Numbered from the stretch's first letter, positions 37,613 to 50,582 are shown. The stretch is DNA of 64,000 nt from Whitmania pigra (GCA_021613335.1 JAJTWR010000266.1:1212501-1276500); one strand, 5' to 3'. The notes: generated from the sequence alone by a model not told the origin. Made by a program: numbers and translations.

Positions 37613-40600
37613 CATCATACCATTAATACAAAAATTATTATTATTGGACATACTTTGAAACAACGTCGTAGCGGGTTATAAGCATGTAACTGTTTCCTTC
37701 AAACTTTGGCATTAGGTTGTCTTGGTTTGAACCTTATTAATATTAATAATAATATTATTATTATTATTATCTTCAGTTTGAAAATTGATTCAATCAAAAA
37801 AAATCAATCTAAGCTTCAATCATATAAAGGAGCCTTTAATCCTATGGAGCTCACTTCTTTTATATCTGTACCTGTATCTTGCAGCTCCTGGTACAAAATA
37901 TAAGTTCACATTATCGACACATTAAGACTCATCGATAAAAAGTAATTTAAAAAGTAAAGTAAAACTTATTTAAATTGTAAAATAGGCGTTGAACTCACTT
38001 CCTTGACAGTGGTCATCTTGAAATCCCGGCAGACAGTCGCACTTGTACTTATCCAAGATGGCAATGCACTTCCCGCCATTGAGACAAGGACGCTTAGAAG
38101 AACAGGGATGTGCTGAACATTCTCCGATGTTGACTCCGCCTAAAGACTCGTGTATCAATTTGATTGGCCTTTCGTTTATGACGAGCTGGAAAATACAAAT
38201 TTAAATTTCTAAAATAAAAATTTTTATTAAATAGTTATTAATACTCAATGTTAAACTGAACATTTATAGTTCACAGGTTATTTCTAACATTGTTAAAATA
38301 ATTATATATAGTTTACCTTCCATAAATGCAGCGTAATAACTTAATTGGTAGATAGACTATTTATTATTTTGCTTAATGAATACCTATTCAAAACCAGTCA
38401 ACCTTTTGAATGCATCCGTCGAATGATGACGACACAAAGGCATTTCGAGTGACCTCGTCAAAGTTCCTGTGACCCCCGACGAAAAGGTCAAGAGCCAGGG
38501 TCAGTTGAGTAAAAGCTCCTCTCGAAGTTCCAGTCACTTCCATGTCTCCGTCCACCTGCAGATGTCCGTTCTTTCCATCTCTCCAGGCTTTGAGGGTATG
38601 CCATTCGTTGAGCGCCAGAGAATTTCTTCCCCTGAGTATGAGTTAAAAGCAAACATCTTAAGTCCACAAAAAAATTTTATTAATAAATGTCTAGACTTTT
38701 GCTTGTGGATTATTATTCCTAATTCATTGAAATTTAACTTTTGAGTTTCCACGAAATGCTTACTATTTAATACTTTAAATACTCTGGAAAAACCACAAAC
38801 ACCTCGGAAGTCAATCGTAATATTTTGTATTACTTGATTACAGCTGGTCCTGTTCCTAAATCAAAACGAAACTCCACGGTCGAATTGATGAGCGCCAGAG
38901 AGACAAAGTCCCCGAATCCGTCAGGTGAGAATCCATTGAAAAGGAGCATTCCACTGGAACTTCGTGGGAGGAAAACGATTTCAATTTGAAGGAAGTTGAG
39001 CACGGTTCGTCTCAGGCCGACGTACTGAAGATACGACATGTCGCTGAACGAAGGCATCGTGACGTCTGCCTCTGTTTGAATTTAGGACGTGGCGGTCAAG
39101 GATGTTTAGGGATGGGCGATTCGAGAATTAATATTTACACCGATGCGCTTCACTTTATTGTAATATCGTTCACTAATATTATAATATTATTCATATTATG
39201 CAAATTTGTGTTAACGTTTATCATATAAATAAGAACTCTTTCTAAATTTTACCACAGTTCAATCTACAACCAACTTTTTTCGCAGTTTTTTCCAACATTC
39301 CCCAGACGGCACAAGCAGACATAGGAATCAACTTCCTTGTTGATGCAAGTTCCGCCATTGTGACATTTCACTCTCTCACATTCGTGACCGTCGCATTCCT
39401 CTTCGGTTGTGAAATTAATTTAAAGTAATTTAATTTAAAGAAGAATTTATTTCGGTAAATTTATTTAGTAAGTATTCCATAAGTGAGAATTCATTTCATT
39501 GATGCTCAAAGTCTGGAATGTTTTCGAAAATCAATTGAATGAGAGTTATCCGTCAAGCTTATTCTCTACTTTAAAATATTTTACAAAAATGTACACATTT
39601 TCATGATATAACCACATCAATCCAGAAAATACAAAAATAAACAGACAAAAAACCAAATATAAACGACAGAAATTCATATAAAGTTTTTTTTATATTTTTA
39701 TATTCCTTTATATTCCTTTTTAATGTCGTCTACTCTCTCCAAAACCAATCGAGCAACATTTTATGCGGCCTTTCCATGCCCTATGAGCATTTCCATGCCC
39801 ACAGCAGAGAAGCAATTCTCTTGGAGCAATATTCTTCCTCCCCATCCGCCCATCCATCAACTACATGCTTTCAATATTTGCTTTCACCTTGATAGGAAAT
39901 CTATCAACGCAATGTTAGGCAACTGTTTTTCTAGCACTTACCGACGTCTAATCCGTAGAGGGCGTCCCCCACGAATGCTCCTCTCCTCATGTCGTATTTC
40001 CTGTCCTTGACCTCTAGCCTTCTGATGCACCCTACGAAACCCGTCTTAGCCCCAGAATAGCGGGCTGCGTGGGTCATGTTCCGATGACCTCCGAGGAACA
40101 AATGATCTCTGAAGGTCATCTTCGTATAGTTGCCCTGAAAATAATTGGGTCGGGTTTAAGGTTAATGGGGTCATGTTGTTCTGCGAGTCCAGGGAGCTGA
40201 CCTTTGAGCGTACTTTCAGAACTGGGTCAGAGTTCAGCCTCAACTCGGCGTCTGATTCTTTTCTCAGGATTTCCAGGGAATTCCAGGTTCTCAGTTCAAC
40301 CTGATTTTCCGTTCTTATCCTACCGAGACCTGTGCCGCAGTCAAACCTGAATGATATCGTTGACCAATTATTACGTTTAATAATCGGTAAATTTACTTTT
40401 ATTGGCTAAATTACTGTAACACATGTTACGTGTTGTGATTGTTTTTAAACGTTGTATCAAAGGTTTTAAATAACACCATGTTATTAAAATAATATTAATT
40501 TGGTAACAGAACAGCAAAACAAAAGTCATGCTAATGTAATGATAATTAGTTTAATATTTATAATAAACCCGGGCACCCATAAGAATGTCCACCTCACCCC

Positions 40601-43600
40601 CTCTCTCGGCGATCCTGCATGAAATTCTAGTTATGATGATGATGATGACGGTGAGGGTTATAATTATTATGACGATGATGATTGTAATTATGATGACGAT
40701 GATGATTGTAATTATGATGACGATGATGATTATAATTATGATGACGATAATGATTATAATTAGGATGACGATGATGATTATAATTAGGATGACGATGATG
40801 ATTGTAATTATGATGACGATGATGATTGTAATTATGATGACGATGATGATTGTAATTATGATGACGATGATGATTGTAATTATGATGACGATGATGATTG
40901 TAATTATGATGACGATAGAACAACGACAAGACGGCAACCGTTTATGATGAAAGAACAAAGAAAATGAAATGTTCCCGTTGATGACGTCACCGGAGAGGCA
41001 TGGGAGGCGAAGATAGAGAGAGTGGCGGGAGATAAGCAGACGAAGACTGGATGGATGGATGGATGGATGGATGGATGGATGGATGGATGGATGGATGGAT
41101 GGATGGATGGATGGATGGATGGACGGATGTATGAGAGGATAGATGGGTGGACGAATGAATGTATGGATGAGAGGATCAAACAAGAAATGTTTGAATAACG
41201 TGATGATGGAGCAGAAGGCGCATTTGTCATCACTTTCCAGAGCTTACACTTCCGTCTTCATCATCGTCATACATATCATTATCACAACCATCCTCCTCCT
41301 TCTCCTCCTCCTCCTCCTCCTCCTCATCATCATCATCATCATCATCTCCCAGCTTCAAATTGTTAAAAAACGATACAAGTGGAGAGATGGTAGGAAGATG
41401 AAAAAATGGCTCCCCATCTGCCTTTGATGTGAAATGCACACCAAAATGACGACAATCAACGATAATGGTAACTCCTAATGACGTCATCAAAAGATTCCTT
41501 TTTAACCAATCTAATCGTAGAACTTCAATGACATCACGGGGCGGTTTAACGCTACCCCCTCCTAGCGACACCCTACCCTAGCCCTAACCCTAACCCTAAA
41601 CAGGGTTGCACCTAACGCAGAGATGGGGGTCATTAGGTCACCGAGAGGTTAGCTTCATGAATTTCCCGGAGTGTGTTTATTACTCCGAGGTTGTACAAGG
41701 GTCAAGGTCGATGCTGGATTGATGGAGTCGTTACTATGGTGATGTGTCAACGTCAGGTTTTTCCAGATAGGAGATCGTGGAAGGATAGATGGATGGATGG
41801 ATGGATGGATGGATGGATGGATGGATGGATGGATGGATGGATGGATGGATGGATGGATGGATGGATGGATGGATGGATGGATGGATGGATGGATGGATGG
41901 ATGGATGGATGGATGGATGGATGGATGGATGGATGGATGGATGGATGGATGGATGGATGGATGGAAAGAGAAGCTGGATTGTCGACAAGAACAAGATTGG
42001 TGGACAGAATAATAACTTTATTATTATTCATTAGAATATATAGTTACTGATAATGATAATTTATTATCATATTACTATTATTATAACAGAATATAAATTT
42101 TATTATAGTTAATTAAGGTATAATAATATTTGAATAAGATTAATTTTATTATGGTATAATGTGGAGCCCCTTTGGCACGGCAAAAGACGGGGCGGCTACA
42201 CCTCCACCCCCCCTAGCCATTGCCTGCACCACAAATTTATGCCCTATTTATCCGAATAAAAATCATTTTTATTCGAGCAACAAATGGCAGCTTAAAAATG
42301 GCCAATCGATGCACTCCATTGATTTTAAAATAACTTTGACACCGAAGGAGCCATTAAGTCTTGGAGTATGACATCATGTCGATGATGATGATGACGACGA
42401 TGATGATGACGATGATGACGATTATGATAATGACGATGATGACCTAAAGAAGCTCTCTTATCTTGTGCTATCGCTACCGAGGGATATTTTGAAATTCGGC
42501 GGTCGTAAATGGATTTTGATCGGATGTTGTAATTTAATTATTAATATATTGTGCAGTACATTTCATTGGGTGAATGAATGAATGGATGGATGAATTAATC
42601 AAGAATGAATGGAGGAATTAGTCAAGAATTAATGGATGAATTAATCAAGAATGAATGAACGCCATCAGAATAACAACGTCTACCATTAATGACTCTCAGG
42701 AATGCAATAAAAAACAAATTTTCAAATACTTTTTATTTTAAAAACTGCTTAAAAATTACTAGTATTTATAAAAAAACAAATAAATAAAAACACATATCAA
42801 CTAAACCCCTCCATACTCAGGCCTTATCCCCTCCATACTCAGGCCTTACCCCCTCCATACTCAGGCCTTACCTCCTCCATACTTAGGGCTTACATATCCC
42901 AGAACACCCCCTAACTGGGTCAATCGAGAGTTGAGCTTATTTCTTAGTGACTCCTCGTGGCCAATTTGTGCTCGAAATAACAAGATGACGTCATTAGTGG
43001 CTGAAGAGATCCATTTGTTTCTTGAGAAGATCCGGTTAATGTGGCCCAAGATTCTGAGCAAACTCGGACTCTGAACGTGACAGAATCCTGATCTCAGAGC
43101 AAGGGTGGCAGAATGAGAATATGTGTCTTGTAGCGATTACACTTCCAAGCAATTCGCACGATCTCCACTCTCGTTGTGTTCGAGTGACTCGCGTTTCAAT
43201 GTGGAATGCGAACGAAAAAGATGTCGGGGGATCCGTGATTGCGCACTCAACGATTTGATGGATTCAGTCACCTTAACTACTGAATTTCAATTAATAGCTC
43301 ATGACCAGTAATGTTATTTTTATTTTCGTGAAGATATTTTATTTTTATGAAGTCTTCACAAATTTAACGTTTTTTTGGTATCCTTCGGCTCGCGAATGTT
43401 GTCTATAAATATCAATTTTTAAATTATTACTAATAATATTCATTAATAATAACAAAACAATCATTAATCTTTCCATTATTCTAAACCTCGTTTGAGGTTT
43501 TCCCTCCTGAATTTTTGAAAACTCAAATGACGAATCGCCACTCCAGACCCGTTTCAGGCGACAGGAAAAAAAATGTCCACTGGAAAATTTCAAGCCTGGA

Positions 43601-45598
43601 AAGCATTAAATTCTTATCAGGAATTTCAAACTAAAAAAAAAAAAAGATGTACGATAATCGTGAACGTAAACAGACTCGTCTCGTGTGCTCACTTTTCCCG
43701 CCGTGGCATAGATATAAAATACAAAATGGCCGTCGAGATATCGGAGTTTATGACTCACGCCCAGGAATTCAGCGTATTTCCAAGGTCCATATCTTCGGGT
43801 TATTGATTTTGTGTAATTGCAAAACTCGAGGCGATATATTGCTATCGATCTGGTCGTTCGCCAGGGGGCTCACTCTGTTACTTCTTCAAGTAAAAGGAGG
43901 CAAGAGATGGTCTGATGTGATGGTGATGCAATGTGATGTTGTGAATCAAGGGAGTTTGGGAATCATAAGAGTGACTGAAGCTATAAAGTTAATTGTTTTA
44001 ATGTCACCATGATAGTCTTCATCATCACCACAATCATAGTCATCGCAGTTATTTCATTATCATGAATATTACTGCACTGCACTTAGAATCCCATTAATAT
44101 GTTCTAAATGGGTGAAGTTAAAGCACTTAAAACTTTATTGGAAAATCCACAGGATCTCCTAATCTCCTCCTAGAGATGCACTGAGGCGCTCCAAGTGGAT
44201 TTGAAATCCCATCCACAAGCACAATTCACTCTCGGATGGATATCTTCCTTGAGATCTCTCTTTCCACGTCTCAAAGTCCCCGGGTTCAAATCCGGGAGCG
44301 GGCGAGCTCACGAATCCAGAGTGAATGAGTCGTTTCATTCTTCCATTTCGCCCTGTCAATCACTCCACCAATCCATGGGTATTATTACAGTGACCTCACA
44401 TCCGGTTCAGACCCGAGGTGAACCAATCAGACTCCTTCAATCGAGAGCACGCTGTTTCGACTGAAGTTAACTTCGTCTGTAATTGGTTTCAGAGACGGCG
44501 ATGTTTTCCGAGTGAATGAAGAGAGGATTAGAAGTTCTTTGGTCTTGAGATGCGAGGTTTTCAGTTCTTTGTTATTTTCTGTTTCTGTTCTGTTTACTTT
44601 TCGTCTTCTTGGCTTTAATTTGTTATTTTTTTTTGCTGCTGTTGTTGTTTTTTTAATTTCCTCTTTTAGTTTTTATGGCCATTCAGTGTGAATCGATTTG
44701 GCAAAGACACTCTGGAAGATTAGTTGCTGATGGTAACGATCGCCCGCAGAGGCTACAATGATGACGACGACGACGACGACGACGAAGATGACGATGATGA
44801 TGATGATGCTCACGATGTAAGGTCATTTTCACCGTTTCTTTTACATCATCATCGTTCTCCAATATCGCTCATCCGTCTTCATTATCGCCCAAGAAATTGC
44901 CTACTTTTTTCTCCGGCAGAACAAAACAGAACAGCCTCCTCCATCAAATCATCCACGATTCAGTTAGTAATTACTCCATGGAAAATGTTAATCATAGAAA
45001 TATATTATTGTTAATATTTTTCTTTACGTCATCGTCACCATCACCATCATCATCATCATCATCATAATCATCATCATCATAATCACCATCACCATCATCA
45101 TCATCATCATCATAATCATCATCACCATCACCATCATCATCATCATCATAATCATCATCACCATCACCACCATCATCATCATCATCATCATCATCACCAC
45201 CACCATCCTCAAAATGGAGTGCAGGCATGTCATCAGATAAAACTTATGAAGCTCCAAAAAATCGATATCCTCATCCACCATCTATCGATACAATATCTGA
45301 AAATCCAGGGTCCGAAGAATTATTTTTATGTTATTGTTCTTTTTATATTTTATTTTATTTATTATTTTTTTATTTCATTGGTTTTTTTTTTTAATTTTGT
45401 ACCGTTTTAATGTTTACAAATATTTTCTAAAGCATCGATAATCGAATTATTTGTTTGTATATTGATTGATTTATTTATTTGAGTAATTACGTATTTATTT
45501 AATTATTAAAAAATCTTAATCGATTTGTAGTCGGAATTAATTTCGATGGAACTTATAAAGATATTATTATTAAAATAATTATTGATAATATATTATAG

Positions 45599-45679
<81 letters not shown>

Positions 45680-45699
45680 GAATAATAATAATAATAATA

Positions 45700-45783
<84 letters not shown>

Positions 45784-47918
45784 CAACAATAATAATAATA
45801 ATAACAATGAAACAATCTAAGGTCAGAGTCATAATATTCTGGCTATTTTTTTCACTGAGCTTCATTTGACGGTTTTATTGGGTGACATAAAATTGCTTGA
45901 AAATTTCCAGACGCCATATACACAATTCATGCGCCCTTTTTTTTGATAGGAAAAATAAATAATAATAATAATAATAATATAATAATAATAATAATGACGA
46001 CGATGGTGATGATGATGGTGATGGTGACACGAAAATGATGACGACGACAATGATTATGATGATGATGACGACGACAATGATTATGATGACGACGACGATG
46101 ACGATTGATGATGACGGTGATGTCAACAAGCTTCACCCACACGGCCACCCACCTGAATTCCACCCTGCCGTCGATGAGGTTGACCGAGAAGAAGTCATGT
46201 GACGCGTCCACGTGATCTGAAGCGAAGAGGAGGAGGCCGTTGTCAGCTTCCGGTCTGAACTCGAGTCTGAAGGAAAACTCTCTGTAGGAATCGCGCAGTG
46301 TTGGAAAAGCTATGAAACCGAAACCATGGAACTTTGGATACTTGACGGACACGTCGGCTGTTGGTTGAAGGGAAAAATTTCGATTGATTAAATTCAAGCT
46401 TTGATTGATTGGTTGATAGGTTGATTGATTGATTGATTTTCAATCACTCACTTTTCTCGCAGTTCTGACCGGCCGTGCCGAGTCTGCAGAGACATTTCTT
46501 CTGTGACGTCACGTTGTTGGCCACGCCCCCAGTGGCGAACAGGGCTTCGTTGCAGATGCCGTCGTTGCGACAGATTTTCGCGTCGCAGCGGCGGTCGTGG
46601 CGTCCGCTTTTGTGGTCGCCATGGTGATGGTGGTGGTGATAGTGATGATGTTCGGACGCCATCGAGACGTCGTTGTCGTCGTCGTCGTCGTCGTCATCAT
46701 CATCCGTTCTGTATATCTGTCTCTTCAAATGCTCCCGATATTGGACGCTATGATTTTCCGATTCCGATTGGCGCCAATTGCGAGCGTTAGCGCCATCTGG
46801 TCTCATTGTGGAGTTTTTCTCGGCGCCATCCTCGCCGGAACTGGCCAGCACCATTTTTCCACTCGACCGTTGCCGCTTCGATTTGTCGTCTGCTCTCTGA
46901 TCGCTTCCTGTTTTCTTTTCTTTGACAATTTTCTTCCTCTTCTCGTAAAACTGTTTGCGCTTCTCCCAATATTTCTTCATGCGCTCCTTCCTTTCCTTCG
47001 CCAAGCGCTGTTTTTGATCTTCAGAGGTTTTGCCGCCGCCGTCGTCGTCGTCGTCGTCGATGATGTTGTTGTTGTTGTTTATGTCGTCTGGAGCGTATTT
47101 ACTGTCAATGGTGTTCTTAATATCGCCCGATCGAGTGCCGGCTTGATGTTCAAGGTCGTAATTCATCATCTGACCTTGGAGTTTCTCTCCGGACAACTTC
47201 CGGTCGCCATCTTGTTCTCTGAGCGGCATATTATCGCCGATTTTATGTTCTTTGCTTAAGGGACTTTGTTCATTCATCGTGACCGACTGCTTATGTCTAT
47301 GCTGACGTCTCCTGATTGCGTTGTCTACGTTGTTATGATTCTTGCTGCGAGAGGAAGTGACGTAATCTCTCTGGACGTACGTCATTGGTCGGTTATCTCT
47401 CGGACCGGAAATGAATCTATTTTGAAATACGTCTGCGGCAGAGTGGTCATTATTGTTGTTGTTGTTGTTGTAGTTGCTGTTGTAGTTGCTGTTGTAGTTG
47501 TTGTTGCTGTTGTTGTCAGTGTTTGTGCTGATGTCGTTGTTTGAAGACAAAGGACCGGAATCAAAGAGAAGTCCTGCGAGAGTCAGAGCCATTTTTGTGA
47601 CATGTTTATCATGCTAACTTACCGGTGGCTGGAATTCGCCAGGGCTCGCATTCATCATGCGCTCTCGGTGAATTACCTCGATGAATTGATATTTCGCCTG
47701 GTGAATTAAAGCGCTCCGACACGCGTGCATGTTAAATGACTAATGATTCCGATGCATTAATGTGCTCAGCCAAGCGTGGATGTCAAATGCCGCGCGTCAT
47801 GCGAAATGCCACGAAGCGAAACTAACCTCTCACGAGGACGTGTTTCTCATTGCCGCACAAAGCGAAAGTGAAAGCCAGGAAAAGGATTTCCATATTTCCA
47901 ATCATATCGATGGAAGGT
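35889..47918 (-). CDS. secreted EGF/laminin-G protein of agrin/pikachurin type, 13 exons
   Basis: Minus-strand exons: 47918-47827 (ATG at 47905), 47573-46452, 46357-46153, 40346-40202, 40134-39942, 39400-39275, 39071-38834, 38631-38403, 38185-37999, 37720-37654, 37525-36917, 36468-36374, 36043-35889. All phases join and give 1149 residues. Order: signal peptide ([13 protein letters not shown]), low-complexity and basic region to about 350, EGF1 (about 352-399), LG1 (403-578), EGF2 (582-623), LG2 (625-779), EGF3 (about 800-840), LG3 (842-1147). LG1 ([16 protein letters not shown]) and LG2 ([19 protein letters not shown]) read like agrin, while the single EGFs between LG domains match the pikachurin C-terminal half. 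Kazal, SEA and FN3 domains are absent. Such proteins bind dystroglycan and other receptors at basement membranes and synapses. Intron 3 is 5.8 kb and full of satellites. Confidence 0.88.
36754..36895. repeat. minisatellite of about 40 bp next to an exon
   Basis: Three to four units containing CATAAACGACAAGAGAATGTATCTCAT end about 20 bp from the donor of exon 11 of the EGF/LG gene (minus strand). Confidence 0.85.
40640..40915. repeat. 24-bp minisatellite in EGF/LG intron 3
   Basis: About 11 units of roughly ATTATGATGACGATGATGATTGTA. All six frames give long false ORFs rich in Met/Ile or His/Asn. Confidence 0.92.
41049..41124. repeat. (GGAT)n array
   Basis: About 18 GGAT units in EGF/LG intron 3; they encode false HPSI/DGWM repeats. 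Confidence 0.92.
41572..41600. repeat. short telomere-like run
   Basis: The plus strand reads CCCTAGCCCTAACCCTAACCC then TAAA. That is about four CCCTAA-type units inside an intron, an interstitial telomere-like patch. Confidence 0.6.
41787..41965. repeat. (GGAT)n array, about 180 bp
   Basis: About 45 nearly perfect GGAT units. Every frame is open, giving DGWM repeats on plus and HPSI repeats on minus. Confidence 0.95.
42807..42893. repeat. 22-bp tandem repeat, four copies
   Basis: Units read CCCTCCATACTCAGGCCTTA with one or two changes per copy. Confidence 0.9.
45029..45207. repeat. CAT/CACCAT array
   Basis: CATCAT with regular CATAATCAT and CACCATCAC interruptions forms a higher-order pattern of about 50 bp in EGF/LG intron 3. 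Confidence 0.9.
45600..45806. repeat. (TAA)n array, about 205 bp
   Basis: AATAAT repeats with a single G and one slip. No retroelement adjoins it. Confidence 0.93.
45956..46110. repeat. TAA then GAC/GAT compound array
   Basis: AATAAT followed by GATGACGACGACAATGATTATG units, ending about 45 bp before the donor of EGF/LG exon 3 (minus strand). Confidence 0.85.
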
Positions 47919-48717
47919 CTGTAAGATAATGGTCATCAAAATTACATTAAAGCACTCTTTTTAAATATTTTTATCAATTAATCATTTAATTAATTATCTT
48001 TATAATTAAATAAATAAAGAAACACACGAATGAACTATTTATTTAATAATTTTATTATTTATTAACATCGCAACTTTAAAAATTTATGACTAGACATAAA
48101 TTCTTTTCATATCACAACATTCAGCAACAGCATAAACGAACTATAGAACAACAACGGCCTAATCATCATCATCGCCATCATCATCATCATCATCGCCATC
48201 ATCATCATCATCATTGCCAACAACAACGACAGCCAACCTTCCAACAAGCTTCCGAATGACCACTCCCAGTCCTCTCTGTCCACTTTATAAAGACACGAAG
48301 GAGACGCGATGGGCGGGAAGGACGTCATCATTATCATCATCATCATCATCATCATCATCGTCATCGTCGTCGTCGTCAACGTCTTCATTTTTGTCGCCAT
48401 TATCATAATCATCATCATCATCGGGGCAAATGTTGGGCTGCTGTTGTTGTTTAAAGCATCACAGAGATGAACGCAACGCGGATGATGATGATGATGGTGG
48501 TGGTGATGATGGCGACCATGATAGCGATGCTGAACTTTGACCTCGATTTAATGCTTAATCTGCAGCGCTTTCATCAATTTATTTGGCGAGACATCCTAGT
48601 CATAATCATCATCATCATCATCATCATCGTCATCATTACCACAACATCATCATCATCATCATCATCATCATCACCACCACCAATGCATCCTCGTCATCGT
48701 CATCATTACCACAACAA

Positions 48718-48756
<39 letters not shown>

Positions 48757-48820
48757 TATCGTCATGTTTACAAGTGGAACCCTAGTATCCAGGCAAACAC
48801 ACACACACACACACACACAC

Positions 48821-48865
<45 letters not shown>

Positions 48866-49604
48866 TGGCTCATTCAGCATCAAAAGACGCGCCAAAAACA
48901 AGCAACCCCTTTCACCGAACTGACAAGGCAACGAATATCGGCGATGAGGGCGATTCGCGCTCCACCGGTCACGCACCGGTCTGTCGGTCTGTTGCTATGG
49001 AAACGGCGAGGCATCCTGAAACGACTTTGACACGGATGGTTGGAGATGAAAAGTTAAATCGTCGTCTGCTCCTGGTCTCCTGGTCCTGATCTAATTAATA
49101 TTCGTGAACAATCCAGGTGAGGCTGTCGTAGAAGTTACCTGGTCAGGATATTATTATTATTATTAATTAATTAATGTTATTATTATTAGTTAGAAGTTGA
49201 ATCTATGATTTCAAATTAATTAATTTTTTTATTCCTGAGTCTTGGTGGGTTTTCTTAATTAAGAATAAGTTGTCTTTTACATTTTCAATTTGTACATAAT
49301 AATTTAATTATTTAATTATTTATTAATTTTTGATTAAATATTGATAAAATTTGAAAAAATCACTCATCAATAAGAGGTATTTATTTGAGATGTTCAATTT
49401 ACTTTTTTTTTTAACAAATTTAAATTTCACACAAAAAAGTTCAAACAATCAAATTTCCATTTTATTTAAATCTGATCGGTTTTAGTATAAAAATAAATAA
49501 ATAAATAGCTGTAAATGTGCAAAGTTATCGTGGTTATCTTTTAAAAGTGGTCAAACATCGTAGCATGCAGCATCATTTACCTGAGCTAATAATATTACAC
49601 CACC
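47919..49604. other. region upstream of the EGF/LG gene
   Basis: It holds CAT arrays at 48160-48420 and 48600-48755, the CA array listed separately, and AT-rich DNA from 49140. No gene is supported. It must contain the EGF/LG promoter; the first exon has an acceptor-like CTTACAG at 47919-47925, so an upstream non-coding exon may exist. Confidence 0.5.
48796..48865. repeat. (CA)n dinucleotide array
   Basis: About 34 CA units with one slip (CACAACACAC) near 48820. Confidence 0.95.
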
Positions 49605-49716
49605 TATATCATTACCTATATTGATTGTAAAACTTTAATCCTGAAGTTTTACAGATGATGCCCTATCAATATAGGTAATGATATATTTATATATACTTCA
49701 GGATTAAAGTTTTACA
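49605..49716. repeat. interleaved double inverted repeat
   Basis: Arm A (49605-49625, 21 bp) is the perfect reverse complement of 49665-49685. Arm B (49626-49647, 22 bp) is the perfect reverse complement of 49695-49716. The order is A-B-A'-B', so the pairs cross rather than nest. Within and just after B, GTAAAACT and AGTTTTAC can also pair across a 10-base loop. No ORF or tRNA-like feature is present. Confidence 0.88.
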
Positions 49717-50022
49717 CCGGAAACATGTTGTGGTATTAACGTATTACCCCATCCGCAGAACCGGATTTTTTAATTTGTAAATGCATCCGCACCGCAAATA
49801 AATTTATTACAATAGATACTTAATTTTAAACATTCATTTATGTAAATATTATTGTGTGTGCGTTAAAATTCAAATTAAATATTATTCATTCAATTTAGAT
49901 ATTTGCGATCCTTTGTTTTATTATTTATTTCCTACAGCTTCTCGGTGTTCAGCACAGTTTACATCTTTTATTCCTGCGAATAATATCTCAGTTAAGAGTG
50001 AATTTTCGATTTACAAAAACAA

Positions 50023-50582
50023 ATGTCTGGCTCCTACAAATTCATTCTCGAAGGAAATACAGGAGGCGACAGCTTCAGCGGCGACAGCGATTGTGAAGTC
50101 ATGGACGCCGACGTTTCTAAGATGACGCCGATCAGGTCAGACCCATTGACGAGAAAATCAAAGACGTGGAGCTGAAAGAGCAACCAAAATCCAGAAGCAG
50201 TTACTGAGACAACTTTTTCAGAACATATTACAGGACAATCCTGCGTCGTTCGCACGTTGCAGGAAATGCAATGCTAAACGCATTATAAAACAGACCCGGG
50301 CTACCGGTACATTGGTCTCGAGGGGTCACTAGTGCCACGGTTCACAGGCACCCACCACGGTATCATACCTGTCAAAAAAAGTCTTACCTTCGACCGGGGA
50401 AGCGATGAGCATGAAATTCTTGCACTTGTGATACACTTGCTATGGTTTCCGAATTGTTCGTTATTTTGAGAAGCTAAAACAAAGCGCAGGTTCTCAGACC
50501 CCAATCAGGTGTACAGACGGAACACGACGCACATCTCCGTCAGCGATGAATTTTCGATAGATGTCGAATTCAAATGTAAATA
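50023..50582 (+). pseudogene. degenerate coding-like patch, family not recognised
   Basis: Several stretches in shifting plus-strand frames look protein-like: MSGSYKFILEGNTGGDSFSG from 50023, then PIDEKIKDVELKEQPKSRSS to a stop near 50204, then CRKCNAKRIIKQTRATGTLV, and finally QVYRRNTTHISVSDEFSIDV ending at a stop near 50582. Base composition is richer in G+C than its surroundings. Frame changes and stops separate the parts, so it reads as a decayed gene or transposon. An alternative is short real exons, because a GTCAGA donor-like site follows the first part. Confidence 0.35.

Noticed and set aside
41673..42050. DGWM and HPSI repeat ORFs on both strands
   Set aside because: All frames of a GGAT array are open; there is no start context, splice site or flanking coding sequence.
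44268..44300. tRNA gene
   Set aside because: Only a T-arm-like hairpin is present; acceptor, D and anticodon arms could not be placed.
46597..47259. Plus-strand ORF of 220 codons with Val runs
   Set aside because: Antisense shadow of EGF/LG exon 2; the runs are complements of Asp, Asn and His repeats.
47570..47592. Met at 47592 as the start of the EGF/LG protein
   Set aside because: It lies in intron 1 upstream of a CTCGCAG acceptor; the exon at 47905 supplies a signal peptide and the phases fit exactly.
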